From positions 278,947-315,367 of the forward strand of contig NZ_JAAVSH020000001.1 of NCBI RefSeq assembly GCF_011947365.2: DNA of 36,421 nucleotides. The letters run 5' to 3'. Below the pieces are notes generated by a model, which searched no databases, was not told where the DNA came from, and was given only the letters and a program-made list of their open reading frames with translations. Position numbers and translations under genes: made by a program. This DNA comes from an endosymbiont of Lamellibrachia barhami (lineage in GTDB: Bacteria > Pseudomonadota > Gammaproteobacteria > Chromatiales > Chromatiaceae). Positions within the stretch are counted from its first letter, which is position 1. Each line of letters starts with the position of its first letter. Positions 1 through 9,084 of this stretch are shown in pieces.

Positions 1-446
1 TGGTGTACTTTGGTTTCGGTGCATGCTCACCTATAGGATTTTCACGCATGCTGACTGATAGGTCGGGTCGACAGGTGACCATTACGCATGATGTTGAAGT
101 GCAACAACGGCGGGCCCGATTGCCGACGCCGGTGGTCCCCTGATTCGACGATCAACTGGCAGCCACGGTTGCCTGGTCTGTCATATATGGATGCTACCAG
201 CTCACTGATGACTTCGGCATCTACGGATACCCTGTGGACTTTTGATCCGGATTTGGCGATGACTTTTTCCGGCACCACCCTGGATACGGCAAATGGCGAA
301 ACCAGCGCAGAAGGTGTTTCCCAGGATGAAAAGGTCACCATCATTGAGCCACCGGAGCAGTACCTGGGTGAAACCTTGCTCCTTCAGTGAGCAAATATTC
401 CAGCGTGAACCGGGATGGTGTTTCCAGGTCGAATTGAAGACTGTCG
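1..446 (+). pseudogene. Degenerate 5' part of the giant PKD protein gene
   Basis: All three plus frames carry fragments of the same protein layout that follows downstream. Around 115-150 a frame reads GPIADAGGP, the start of a PKD domain. Around 205-240 another frame reads TDDFGIYGY, like the NDDFGIVEYRWDF segment of the later PKD copy. Around 330-540 two frames together (DEKVTI, then SFSEQIFQR and on to MWGFKN) match the lectin-like segment near 1495-1640, which reads DDRVTM, LFSQENFQRG and MMWGLKN. The gene therefore begins left of 447 and probably left of the window, and it is broken here by several indels. It could be true decay or low-quality sequence. No promoter or ribosome binding site could be placed. 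Confidence 0.55.
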
Positions 447-3400
447 ATGGCGGTGGTGTCGAACGCGATGTGGGGTTTCAAGAACGCCAGCGATATCTTC
501 CACTACAATCAAATGCCCTACGCGATGATGTTCAATGACAATAGCTGGATCTACATCTATGAAGACGGTGGGAACATGGGTAACAAGATTACCTACAGCA
601 AGGGCCTGGAATACGATGTCCGCATCACGCTGAAACACATCGGGGCGAGGTATGAATTCAGACAGGCCGGCACCACCGACTGGACACTGATCTACGATTC
701 GGTCCATTCCGCTGAGCAAAAGTTGCGGGTCGGGGTTGATGTCTACGGTACCAACTTCGAGATGGATGATGTGATGCTGCAACTCTCCCTTGAGGGGCCG
801 GTGGCTTCGCGCAGTTATCTCCAGCCGGTAGTGCAGAACGTGACCCTGCGTGTGCGCGACCATGCACTACAGACGGCCTTCGACACCACCACCGTCACCG
901 TGTTGGATGACGGTCCTCCCGTTGCAGATGCGGGTGGTCCCTACCAGACCGAAGTCGGCAGTCTGATCACCTTTGACGGCAGTGGCTCCACCGATGGTAC
1001 TGCTATCCAGTTCTACGACTGGACATTCGGCGACACCACCGGCGGGCCCGATGATACCGGCAGTCGTACTGCCAACCTGCCTTTCACCGGCAAGGGAGCG
1101 CGACCGCAGCACTTCTATCAACAGACCGGCACTTATGACGTCACCCTAAGCGTCACTGACAACGTCGGCAACAGCGATACCACTGCCACCACCGTCGAAG
1201 TCGTGGTGGGTGATCCGCCCACGGCGGATGCGGGTGGACCCTATGAGGCCGGAGCGGGTGGACCGCCGGCATACTTGGATGGCCGCAACTCCAATGACGA
1301 CTTTGGCATCGTCGAGTACCGCTGGGACTTCGATGCCACTGTCGACCGCGACGGCGATGGGAACTTCACCAATGACATCGACGCCGTCGGCGCCAGGCCG
1401 TTCCATGCCTTTGCCCTTACCGGCACCTTCTTCGAAGAGACCTTCGACGGCACCGTGATCGACAGCGACAGGTGGATCGCGGTTGGTGCCACTCAGGATG
1501 ATCGGGTGACCATGGTCGGAAGCGGGCACTGGGGAGCCCAGCACTTGTTCAGCCAGGAGAACTTCCAGCGTGGTTCGGCCAGTTTCCGCGGCCAGGTGCG
1601 TCCGGTGAATCTCAGTGGCGGCCAGTACATGATGTGGGGGCTGAAGAACACCAATACCGACTATAATTACACCCAGATGCCTCACGCGATCTACTTCCGC
1701 GACGGCGGGCTGCAAATCTATGAGAACGGCTTCTATCGTGGCGTGTTGGGCAGCTACACGCGGGGCAGCTGGTATGAAGTCCGTATTGACCTGAAAGCTG
1801 AAGCTGGCGCCACCTACTACTACCGCGAACTCGGCGCATCGGACTGGACTCAGCTCTACGACTCCACCTATGACTCCACCGGCTCAATGAAACTGGGTGC
1901 CATCATGGGCGGTGGCGGTACCTTCGAACTCGACAACTTCTCGGCCATCGGTCTGCAAACCGCCCACGTGGTGACCCTGACAGTAGAGGACGGAGCGGGC
2001 CAGACTGCCACCGATACCACCACGGTTACCGCGCCTGCGAATCGTCCTCCCGATGTAATCACCGTGCCCTGGGTGGCGCACGATCCGATCACCCCGCATG
2101 AGACCTACAACGGCAAGCAGATCCATCTGAAGGGTATCGTGCGCGATGCCGATCCGGTGAGCTTCCAGTGGGATTTCGGAGACGGCACCTCTTCGGCGGT
2201 GATGGATGTCACCAACAGCTACGACCTGTCGGTGACCCATATCTATCCCGATGCACCGGAGGGTACGCCCTTCGTGGCTACCCTCAAGGTCTGGGACAGC
2301 CGGGGACAGATGGGGCAGGATACCTATAACGTGGTGGTAAAGCCCATCAACCTGACCACCGAGACCAACATCGCCATCGACGAGGGGCTCTGGTTCCTGC
2401 ACCAGCGTCAGACCCGCACCACCACCGATGGTTACCCCTCCGGTTGGTGGAAGACCTATACCTCTGGTGGTTACTACGCATCCGCGCTGGCACCCGCGAT
2501 CCAGTCATTCGAGATCAACGGCCACTTCGAAACCGGTGACCAGAGCAACAATCCCTATGTGGAGACGGTGGATCGTGGCCTGAAATACCTGTTTACGCTG
2601 CTGACCAAGTACGATATCGCCACCCAGACCTATGGTGAGCCGGACACCAACGGCAACGGCATTGGTCTCAGTGTCAACAGTGCCAGGCCGATCTACGAGG
2701 GCGGCTCAGTGATGGATGCCATCGCCTCCAGCCGCAACCTGCTTTCCCGCACGGTAACGGGTGCGGATGACATCAAGCGTCGCACCTACTTCGATGTATT
2801 GACCGATATGGCAGACCAATATAACTGGGGGCAGACCGATGGCGTTTCCAGTGGTGGAGGTTGGCGTTACAGTTGGAACGGTGGCATCGACAACTCAGCA
2901 GCCCAGTGGGGCGCCATCGGGCTGCAGGCAGCCCAGGATACCTTCGGTATTCCTATCCCGCTGTGGGTCAAGGAGCGCAATGACGTCTGGTTGAACTACA
3001 GCTATAACGGCACAGGATTCGGTTATGGTGGAGCAGGCAATGGCCGGGCCACGACGCCATCCGGTATGGTACAACTCGCCTTCGACGATTTTGAAGTGAG
3101 CAATAATCGCTGGCTCACAGCCGAGGATTGGATCGGCAGTCAGTGGTCGAAAACGGATGTTGACAGCATCATCTACGAGTGGGGGTGTAATGTCCCGTAT
3201 GCCGGTACCGAGACCTGTCGCGACTACTACGCCATGTACGCTTTCACCAAGGCGATGCGCCTGGGCAACCCGGAACCCGTGATCAACCTGGCGGCTAACG
3301 GTTACAATTGGTTCGACGACCCTGACGATGGTATCGCCCGTATTCTGATCGATGATCAGCTCGATAGCGGGCGTTTCCAGGGCGGCTTTCGCGCCAGTTG

Positions 3401-5939
3401 GGATATGCGCAGCGCCTGGGCCGTGATCATGCTCAGTCGCACCCTGTTTGTGCAGCCGCCGGTGGCGGATGCCGGGCGTGATTGGGTGTGGGCAGTGGAT
3501 CTGCCACTGACCTTTGACGGCTCGAATTCCTACCATCTCGATCCCTTCCGCAGTTTGGTGCGTTACGAGTGGGATTTCGACGGCGACGGTGTCTTCGACA
3601 GTGTTGGCAGCGATCCCACGACGACCCACACCTATACCTCGACAGACTATCCCGAGGCGAGCCTGCCGCAAGCCATCACCGCCACCCTGCGGGTGACCGA
3701 TAACAACATCCCGCCGCTGAAGGCGACCGATACCGTTGCCATTACCATCGCCATCCCGCCGCATCCACCGGTGGCCGATGCCAATGGTCCCTACACCTGC
3801 ACCGCCGGTCTGCCCTGCGCACTGGATGGATCTGGCTCCTTCGACATAGATCCCACCGACTTCATCGCCCGCCACGAGTGGGAGCTCGACGTGGTCTTCC
3901 CTTATGACTTTGCCGAGGCGAGCGGCGCCACACTGAGCTATGTCTGGACCACCCCGGGCACCTACAACATCGGCCTGCGTGTCTGGGACAACGGTGTGCT
4001 CAACGACCTCGACGGCGACGGTGAACTGGATGAGAACGAACGCCTGAGCGATCAGGACTTCACCACCGTGACCGTGGTGGCGAATCTGGCACCGGTCGCA
4101 GATGCCAACGGTCCCTACACGATGAATGAGGGTGACACCGTCAACCTGGATGGCACAGGCAGTTACGATCCCAACGGTGATTCCCTGACCTACGGTTGGG
4201 ACTACAACAACGACGGTGTCTTTGATGATGCCAGCGGCCCGGCGCCTACCTACACCGGCCTGGATGACGGTATCTACCCGGTCGAACTCCAGGTGAGTGA
4301 CGGCCTGTTCAACAGCACTTCAGCCACCAGTGTCACAGTGAATAACGTGGCGCCAACCGCCGATGCCGGAACGGACCAGACGGTCAACGAAGGCGCCAGC
4401 GTCAACTTCACCGGCAGCTTCACCGATCCCGGCATTGCCGATACCCACACCATCGAGTGGGATTTCGGTGACGGCAGCAGCGCCAGCGGCAGCGTGACCC
4501 CAAGCCATCTCTATGCCGAAGACGGCGTCTACACGGTGACCCTCACCGTGACAGACGACGATGGCGGCGTGGGTACAGCCAGCATGACCGTCACGGTGGA
4601 GAATATCGCCCCCAGCGTGGATGCGGGTGCCGACCAGACGATCACCGAGGGTGATAGCGCCAGCTTCTCAGGCAGCTTCACCGATCCAGGCACACTGGAC
4701 ACCCATACCACCGAGTGGAACTTCGGTGACGGTACCACCGAGAGCGGCACACTGAACCCGATCCATACCTATGCGGAAGATGGCACCTACACAGTGACCC
4801 TCACCGTCACCGACGATGAAGGCGGCATCGGTACGGATAGCCTCACGGTAACCGTGAACAACGCCGCACCAATCGTTGAGGCAGGTCCGGATCAGAGCGG
4901 CGTCCTAGGCGACACCATCGCCCTGGCCCCGGCAACCTTTACCGATGCCGGTGTAGAGGACACCCACACAACGAGCATCGACTGGGGTGACGGCACGGTT
5001 GAACCCGGTACGCTAACCCAGGGCGCAGGCAGCGGCAGTGTGGCCGGCAGCCACGCCTATGCGGCAGACGGCAGCTACACGGTCACCGTCATGGTTACCG
5101 ATGACGACGGCCTCTTCGGCAGCGACAGCTTTCAGGTGATCCTTGCCAGCGGCAACGCCGCACCCATCGCCAATGCAGGTGGTCCCTATACGATCAACGA
5201 AGGCCAGGGCGTCACCCTTGACGGCAGCGGTTCCAACGATCCGGACAACGGCCCGAGTCCACTCAGCTACGCTTGGGATCTGGACGGCGACGGCCAGTAC
5301 GATGATGCCACCGGTATCACCGTCACCCTGCCGATCCAGCCTGACAACACCAGCTTCACCGTAGGACTCCAAGTCAGTGACGGCCTGCTCACAGCCACCG
5401 ACACGGCCACAGTGACGGTCAACAACGTCGCACCGGCAGCAAACGCCGGTCCTGACCAGGCGATCAACGAGGGTAACACCGCCAGCTTCAGCGGCAGCTT
5501 CACTGATCCTGGAACGGTTGACATTCATACCATCGAATGGAGCTTCGGTGACGGCAGCGCACCGGTGAGCGGCAGCCTGACCCCGAGCCATACCTACGCA
5601 GACAACGGCGTCTACACGGTCACCCTGACAGTCACCGACAAGGATGGTGGAATGGGTGCCGACACACTGACCGTGACGGTGAACAATGTTGCACCGGCCG
5701 TGGATGCCGGAGCGGATCAGATGTTCAACGAAGGGGATACAGTCAACTTCGCCGGTAGCTTCACTGATCCTGGATCGGTCGATACCCACACCATCGAGTG
5801 GAACTTCGGTGACGGCAGCGCACCTGTGAGCGGCAGCCTGACCCCAAGCCACACCTACGCAGACAACGGTATCTACACGGTCACCCTGACGGTCACCGAC
5901 AAGGATGGTGGAATAGGTGCCGACACGCTTCCGCTGTGA
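447..5939 (+). CDS. Giant PKD-repeat surface protein with lectin-like and alpha/alpha-toroid-like domains (front part)
   Basis: This open frame of 1830 residues is probably an internal part of a longer exported protein, since it lacks a signal peptide and starts inside a domain. In order: residues 1-135 are the second half of a concanavalin/laminin-G-like domain; 140-330 are two PKD domains (ADAGGPY, WDF, HAF); 330-510 are a second lectin-like domain (EETFDGTVIDSDRW, MMWGLKN) inserted in the second PKD before its last strands; 530-630 are a PKD-like domain (WDFGDGT). Residues 634-1000 are a helical region with repeated hairpin-like segments (GLWFLHQRQ, AQWGAIGLQAAQD, SAWAVIMLSRTLF) resembling prenyltransferase/terpene-cyclase toroids. 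From 1005 to the end there are about nine more PKD domains, the last ones nearly identical. PKD domains are beta-sandwich spacers in secreted and adhesive proteins, so a surface or matrix role is inferred. The frame ends by an indel at 5935, in mid-repeat. Confidence 0.8.
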   Translation: MAVVSNAMWGFKNASDIFHYNQMPYAMMFNDNSWIYIYEDGGNMGNKITYSKGLEYDVRITLKHIGARYEFRQAGTTDWTLIYDSVHSAEQKLRVGVDVYGTNFEMDDVMLQLSLEGPVASRSYLQPVVQNVTLRVRDHALQTAFDTTTVTVLDDGPPVADAGGPYQTEVGSLITFDGSGSTDGTAIQFYDWTFGDTTGGPDDTGSRTANLPFTGKGARPQHFYQQTGTYDVTLSVTDNVGNSDTTATTVEVVVGDPPTADAGGPYEAGAGGPPAYLDGRNSNDDFGIVEYRWDFDATVDRDGDGNFTNDIDAVGARPFHAFALTGTFFEETFDGTVIDSDRWIAVGATQDDRVTMVGSGHWGAQHLFSQENFQRGSASFRGQVRPVNLSGGQYMMWGLKNTNTDYNYTQMPHAIYFRDGGLQIYENGFYRGVLGSYTRGSWYEVRIDLKAEAGATYYYRELGASDWTQLYDSTYDSTGSMKLGAIMGGGGTFELDNFSAIGLQTAHVVTLTVEDGAGQTATDTTTVTAPANRPPDVITVPWVAHDPITPHETYNGKQIHLKGIVRDADPVSFQWDFGDGTSSAVMDVTNSYDLSVTHIYPDAPEGTPFVATLKVWDSRGQMGQDTYNVVVKPINLTTETNIAIDEGLWFLHQRQTRTTTDGYPSGWWKTYTSGGYYASALAPAIQSFEINGHFETGDQSNNPYVETVDRGLKYLFTLLTKYDIATQTYGEPDTNGNGIGLSVNSARPIYEGGSVMDAIASSRNLLSRTVTGADDIKRRTYFDVLTDMADQYNWGQTDGVSSGGGWRYSWNGGIDNSAAQWGAIGLQAAQDTFGIPIPLWVKERNDVWLNYSYNGTGFGYGGAGNGRATTPSGMVQLAFDDFEVSNNRWLTAEDWIGSQWSKTDVDSIIYEWGCNVPYAGTETCRDYYAMYAFTKAMRLGNPEPVINLAANGYNWFDDPDDGIARILIDDQLDSGRFQGGFRASWDMRSAWAVIMLSRTLFVQPPVADAGRDWVWAVDLPLTFDGSNSYHLDPFRSLVRYEWDFDGDGVFDSVGSDPTTTHTYTSTDYPEASLPQAITATLRVTDNNIPPLKATDTVAITIAIPPHPPVADANGPYTCTAGLPCALDGSGSFDIDPTDFIARHEWELDVVFPYDFAEASGATLSYVWTTPGTYNIGLRVWDNGVLNDLDGDGELDENERLSDQDFTTVTVVANLAPVADANGPYTMNEGDTVNLDGTGSYDPNGDSLTYGWDYNNDGVFDDASGPAPTYTGLDDGIYPVELQVSDGLFNSTSATSVTVNNVAPTADAGTDQTVNEGASVNFTGSFTDPGIADTHTIEWDFGDGSSASGSVTPSHLYAEDGVYTVTLTVTDDDGGVGTASMTVTVENIAPSVDAGADQTITEGDSASFSGSFTDPGTLDTHTTEWNFGDGTTESGTLNPIHTYAEDGTYTVTLTVTDDEGGIGTDSLTVTVNNAAPIVEAGPDQSGVLGDTIALAPATFTDAGVEDTHTTSIDWGDGTVEPGTLTQGAGSGSVAGSHAYAADGSYTVTVMVTDDDGLFGSDSFQVILASGNAAPIANAGGPYTINEGQGVTLDGSGSNDPDNGPSPLSYAWDLDGDGQYDDATGITVTLPIQPDNTSFTVGLQVSDGLLTATDTATVTVNNVAPAANAGPDQAINEGNTASFSGSFTDPGTVDIHTIEWSFGDGSAPVSGSLTPSHTYADNGVYTVTLTVTDKDGGMGADTLTVTVNNVAPAVDAGADQMFNEGDTVNFAGSFTDPGSVDTHTIEWNFGDGSAPVSGSLTPSHTYADNGIYTVTLTVTDKDGGIGADTLPL

Positions 5940-6484
5940 CGGTGAAGACAATGTTGCAATGAATCGAGGGCCGGTCGATTCAGAGCGGCGCACCAGACGA
6001 CACCATCTCCCTGGCGCACCACCTTTACCGTGCTGGTGGCAGAGGATACCCGCACCGCAGTATCAACTGGTTGATGGCGCAGGCCCGGCTGGAAATGACA
6101 CAGGGCGCGGGCGGCGGCGGCGGCGTGGCGGGCGGTCATGCCTATGCGGCAGACAGCAGCTACCGGCGATTAGCGGTGATCGATGGTGACGATATAACTG
6201 GCGGCGGCACCAGGTGAACCTCACCCACGGCCAATGTTGGCCCACGACGTGGCGATTGGTCCTACACAATCAACGAGGCCAGGGCGTCACCCCTCGACGG
6301 CGATAACGATCTGACGGCACTCAGCTACGCGGGATCTGGACGGTGACGACCAGTACGATGATGCCGGGTATTGCCGTGATTGGTTGCCGTCTGCTGCATG
6401 TGACTGCCTGCCACTGCCTGTGCCCCTGTCTGTGCGGTTCGACGGTGCCATCACCCCAGTTGATCTCTACACCAGCATCGGTAA
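5940..6484 (+). pseudogene. Indel-riddled PKD modules linking the two open parts of the PKD gene
   Basis: Recognisable pieces of a module-B PKD (GGTCGATTCAGAGCGGCGCA near 5976, GCCTATGCGGCAGACAGCAG near 6141) and of a module-C PKD (CCTACACAATCAACGAGGCC near 6262) lie in order but in shifting frames, with many single-base losses and gains. From about 6375 to 6487 the sequence is the reverse complement of a module-B piece; read on the minus strand it gives IFTDAG and NWGDGTVEP. Neighbouring modules on either side are clean. Such dense damage confined to one repeat unit, plus a fold-back, looks more like a badly resolved repeat in the assembly than natural decay, but this cannot be decided from the sequence alone. 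Confidence 0.6.
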
Positions 6485-6514
6485 AGATTCGACTGGGGTG
6501 ACGGCACCGTCGAA
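6438..6514. repeat. Inverted repeat (fold-back) inside the damaged PKD segment
   Basis: The 26 bases at 6438-6463 are the reverse complement of 6489-6514 with two mismatches, with 25 bases between the arms. Both arms are the module-B sequence coding DWGDGTVE, once on each strand. The inversion extends outward to about 6375 in weaker form. It gives a strong hairpin, but its coding origin makes a regulatory function unlikely. Confidence 0.75.
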
Positions 6515-6523
6515 CCCGGCACG

Positions 6524-8878
6524 GTGACACAGGGCGCAGGCGCAGGCAGCGTGGCAGGCAATCATGTCTACGCGGCAGACGGCAACTACACCGTAACGGT
6601 CCTGGTAATCGATGATGACGGCCTCTTCGGCAGCGACAGCTTCCAGGTGAATCTCGCCACCGCCAATGTCGGACCCACGGCTAATGCAGGTGGTCCCTAC
6701 ACGATCAACGAAGGCCAGGGTGTCACCCTCGACGGCAGCGGCTCCATCGATCCGGACAGCGGCCCGAGCCCACTCAGCTACGCCTGGGATCTGGACGGCG
6801 ACGGCCAGTACGATGACGCCACCGGTATCACAGTCACTCTGCCTGTCCAGCCCGACAACACCAGCTTCACCGTTGGGCTTGAAGTCAGTGATGGCCTGCT
6901 CACAGCCACCGATACCGCAACGGTAACGGTCAACAACGTAACGCCAAGCGTGGATGCGGGTGCCGATCAGACCGCCAACGAAGGTGATACAGTCAACTTA
7001 GCCGGTAGCTTCACCGATCCCGGCACGGCCGATACCCATACCATAGAATGGAACTTCGGTGACGGCAGCGCACCAGTGAGCGGCAGCCTGACCCCGAGCT
7101 ATACCTACGCAGACAACGGCGTCCACACAGTGACTCTGACGGTCACCGACAAGGACGGTGGCGTGGGTACAGATACACTGACGGTTATCGTTGGCAATGT
7201 GGCACCGGTAGTCGTCGTACCCGCAGGACAAACGATCACCGAAGGCGATACGGTCACCCTGCCTAACGCCAGCTTCAGCGATGCCGGCGCCGGGGATACC
7301 CATACAGCCACCATCGATTGGGGTGACGGCACCGTCGAACCCGGTACAGTGATCCAAGGTGCTGGCAGCGGCAGTGTCGCACTGGGCAGCCACGCTTATG
7401 CAGAGGACGGTATCTATACAGTCACGGTCAGCGTGACTGACGATGACGGTGCAGCAGGCAGCAACAGCCTCACCATCACGGTGAATAACGCCGCGCCAGT
7501 GGTCGAGGCCGGTCCGGACCAGAGCGGCGCGCCGGGCGGCACCATCGCCTTGGTGGCCGCCACCTTCACTGATGCCGGTGTAGAGGATATCCACACAGCC
7601 ACCATCGACTGGGGTGATGGCACCGCTGAACCCGGCACAGTGACCCAGGGCGCAGGCAGCGGCAGCGTGGCAGGCAGTCATGCCTATGCCGCTGATGGCA
7701 ACTACACCGTAACGGTCATGGTAATCGATGATGACGGCCTCTTCGGCAGCGACAGCTTCCAAGTGAATCTCACCACCGCCAACGTCGGACCAACCGCTAA
7801 TGCCGGTGGCCCCTACACCACCAACGAAGGTGGCACGGTCACCCTGGACGGCAGCGGCTCCAACGATCCTGACAGTGGCCCGAACCCACTCAGCTACGCT
7901 TGGGATCTGGACGGCGACGGCAAGCATGATGACGCCACCGGCGTCACCGTGACCCTACCGATCCAGCCAGACAACACCAGCTTCATTGTTGGACTCGAAG
8001 TCAGCGACGGCCTGCTCACAGCCACTGACGCCGCTACAGTGACGGTGAACAATATTGCACCGAGCGTGGATGCCGGAGCGGATCAGATGTTTAACGAAGG
8101 GGATGCCGCGAACTTCAGCGGCAGCTTCAGCGATCCTGGATCGGTCGATACTCATACCATTGAGTGGAACTTCGGAGATGGCAGTGCAACCGTGAGCGGC
8201 AGTCTGACTCCAAGCCACGCCTACGCCGACAACAGTGTCTACACGGTCACCCTGACGGTCACCGACAAGGATGGTGGAATTGGTACCGACACCCTGACGG
8301 TGACGGTGAACAATATTGCACCGAGCGTGGATGCCGGAGCAGATCAGATGTTTAACGAAGGGGATGCCGCGAACTTCAGCGGTAGCTTCAGCGATCCTGG
8401 ATCGGTCGATACCCATACCGTCGAGTGGAACTTCGGAGATGGCAGCGCAACCGTGAGCGGCAGTCTGACCCCAAGCCGCACCTATCCGACAGCCGGCGTC
8501 TATACAGTGACCCTGACTGTCACGGACAAAGATGGTGGTATCGGCAGTGATACCTTGACGGTGACCGTGCAGGCTGGAGCGGTGCAGACGATCTTCAATC
8601 TGTCGGCCCGTGCCAAGCCGAACGAAGTCTTCTTGACCTGGGCGCCTGTGCTAGGCGCGGACAGCTACAACGTCTATCGCAGTACCATATCCGGTGGAGC
8701 CTACACGCTGATTACAAGCGGGTATGTCTGCGACTATTGCGCCTACTATGATCCAGGCCTGACGAACGGCGCGACCTATTTCTATGTGGTCACATCAGTC
8801 AGCGGCGGTTCTGAGTCGTTGTCTTCGAACGAGGCCGCTGCCACGCCGCAAGAAAGAAGATCCAGAAGTCGACGCTGA
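6524..8878 (+). CDS. PKD-repeat protein, C-terminal part with FN3-like end
   Basis: The frame is open from 6485 (DWGDGTVEPG), so the GTG at 6524 is not a convincing start: there is no Shine-Dalgarno and it lies inside a PKD domain. The 784 residues hold the second half of a B module, then C, A, D, B, C, A and A PKD modules (to about residue 685). A fibronectin type III-like domain follows (about 690-775; LTWAPV, DSYNVYRS, YYDPGLTNGATYFYVVT, SSNEA), and the protein ends in a short basic tail SRSRR. It is best read as the 3' half of the gene whose front lies at 447-5939, or of a close paralogue joined to it by the assembly. No PEP-CTERM, GlyGly-CTERM or type IX sorting signal is visible, so the export route is unknown. 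Confidence 0.75.
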   Translation: MTQGAGAGSVAGNHVYAADGNYTVTVLVIDDDGLFGSDSFQVNLATANVGPTANAGGPYTINEGQGVTLDGSGSIDPDSGPSPLSYAWDLDGDGQYDDATGITVTLPVQPDNTSFTVGLEVSDGLLTATDTATVTVNNVTPSVDAGADQTANEGDTVNLAGSFTDPGTADTHTIEWNFGDGSAPVSGSLTPSYTYADNGVHTVTLTVTDKDGGVGTDTLTVIVGNVAPVVVVPAGQTITEGDTVTLPNASFSDAGAGDTHTATIDWGDGTVEPGTVIQGAGSGSVALGSHAYAEDGIYTVTVSVTDDDGAAGSNSLTITVNNAAPVVEAGPDQSGAPGGTIALVAATFTDAGVEDIHTATIDWGDGTAEPGTVTQGAGSGSVAGSHAYAADGNYTVTVMVIDDDGLFGSDSFQVNLTTANVGPTANAGGPYTTNEGGTVTLDGSGSNDPDSGPNPLSYAWDLDGDGKHDDATGVTVTLPIQPDNTSFIVGLEVSDGLLTATDAATVTVNNIAPSVDAGADQMFNEGDAANFSGSFSDPGSVDTHTIEWNFGDGSATVSGSLTPSHAYADNSVYTVTLTVTDKDGGIGTDTLTVTVNNIAPSVDAGADQMFNEGDAANFSGSFSDPGSVDTHTVEWNFGDGSATVSGSLTPSRTYPTAGVYTVTLTVTDKDGGIGSDTLTVTVQAGAVQTIFNLSARAKPNEVFLTWAPVLGADSYNVYRSTISGGAYTLITSGYVCDYCAYYDPGLTNGATYFYVVTSVSGGSESLSSNEAAATPQERRSRSRR

Positions 8879-8948
8879 CAGGGTGTTGGTTCGACGAACC
8901 GGTTTCTATCCAGTTCAATTGTGAAGACGGGCTTGCTGCTGCTCAAGG

Positions 8949-9029
8949 CGTAGGCACGATCAAGCGTAGCGGATCGGGCATTGATGAACGATTGAAGTTG
9001 CCGGTTCCGCTACGCTTGAACCAGCCTAC
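8949..9029. repeat. Pair of inverted REP-like hairpin elements
   Basis: The element at 8949-8981 has the form GCGTAGG, stem, AAGCGTAGCG, stem, where the stem is CGATC/GATCG. The inverted partner at 9002-9029, read on the minus strand, has GTAGGC, then GGTTC, AAGCGTAGCG and GAACC. The head and loop are conserved while the stem bases change in a paired way, as expected of a folded element. This belongs to the general class of intergenic GTAGG...AAGCGNAGCG repeats seen in many proteobacteria. A third copy is at 24209-24242. The pair lies between the stops of the PKD gene and the convergent rhodanese gene, where it may also end transcription. Confidence 0.75.
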
Positions 9030-9084
9030 ATACAACCAACGACAGAGTCCGACCTATCCACTGGCACGGCCTCCTTTAACCTTT

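Larger units (their letters stand above)
4342..8580 (+). repeat. Higher-order array of PKD modules (A, B, C types)
   Basis: Three near-identical module types recur. A has DAGADQ, NEGDT, WNFGDGS, PSHTYADN, TVTDKDGG. B has VEAGPDQSG, DWGDGTVEPGT, AYAADGNYTV, DDDGLFGSDSF. C has ANAGGPYTINEGQGV, SYAWDLDGDGQYDDATG, LPIQPDNTSF, SDGLLTATD. The order is A A B C A A, (damaged B C), half B, C A D B C A A, where D is a single variant (VVVVPAGQTITEGD). Modules are roughly 260-300 bases each, and B-C-A(-A) behaves as a superunit of about one kilobase. Similarity extends to the DNA, indicating recent duplication or gene conversion. Module borders given here are approximate. Confidence 0.8.

Noticed and set aside
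3318-3329. DPDD as proof of a terpene cyclase
   Set aside because: A four-residue acidic motif near the end of the domain is weak evidence, and an extracellular PKD context does not suit an isoprenoid cyclase. It is kept only as a remark.
5013-5993. Long minus-strand frames across the PKD and RHS genes (also 2895-3875, 14480-15670, 26710-28212, 31987-33303)
   Set aside because: They repeat with the modules on the other strand, have no ribosome binding sites and read as low-complexity Val/Gly/Ala sequence.
4342-8580. CRISPR-like or VNTR array
   Set aside because: The repeats are in-frame PKD coding modules of 260-300 bases without unique spacers. The heptamer arrays also lack spacers.
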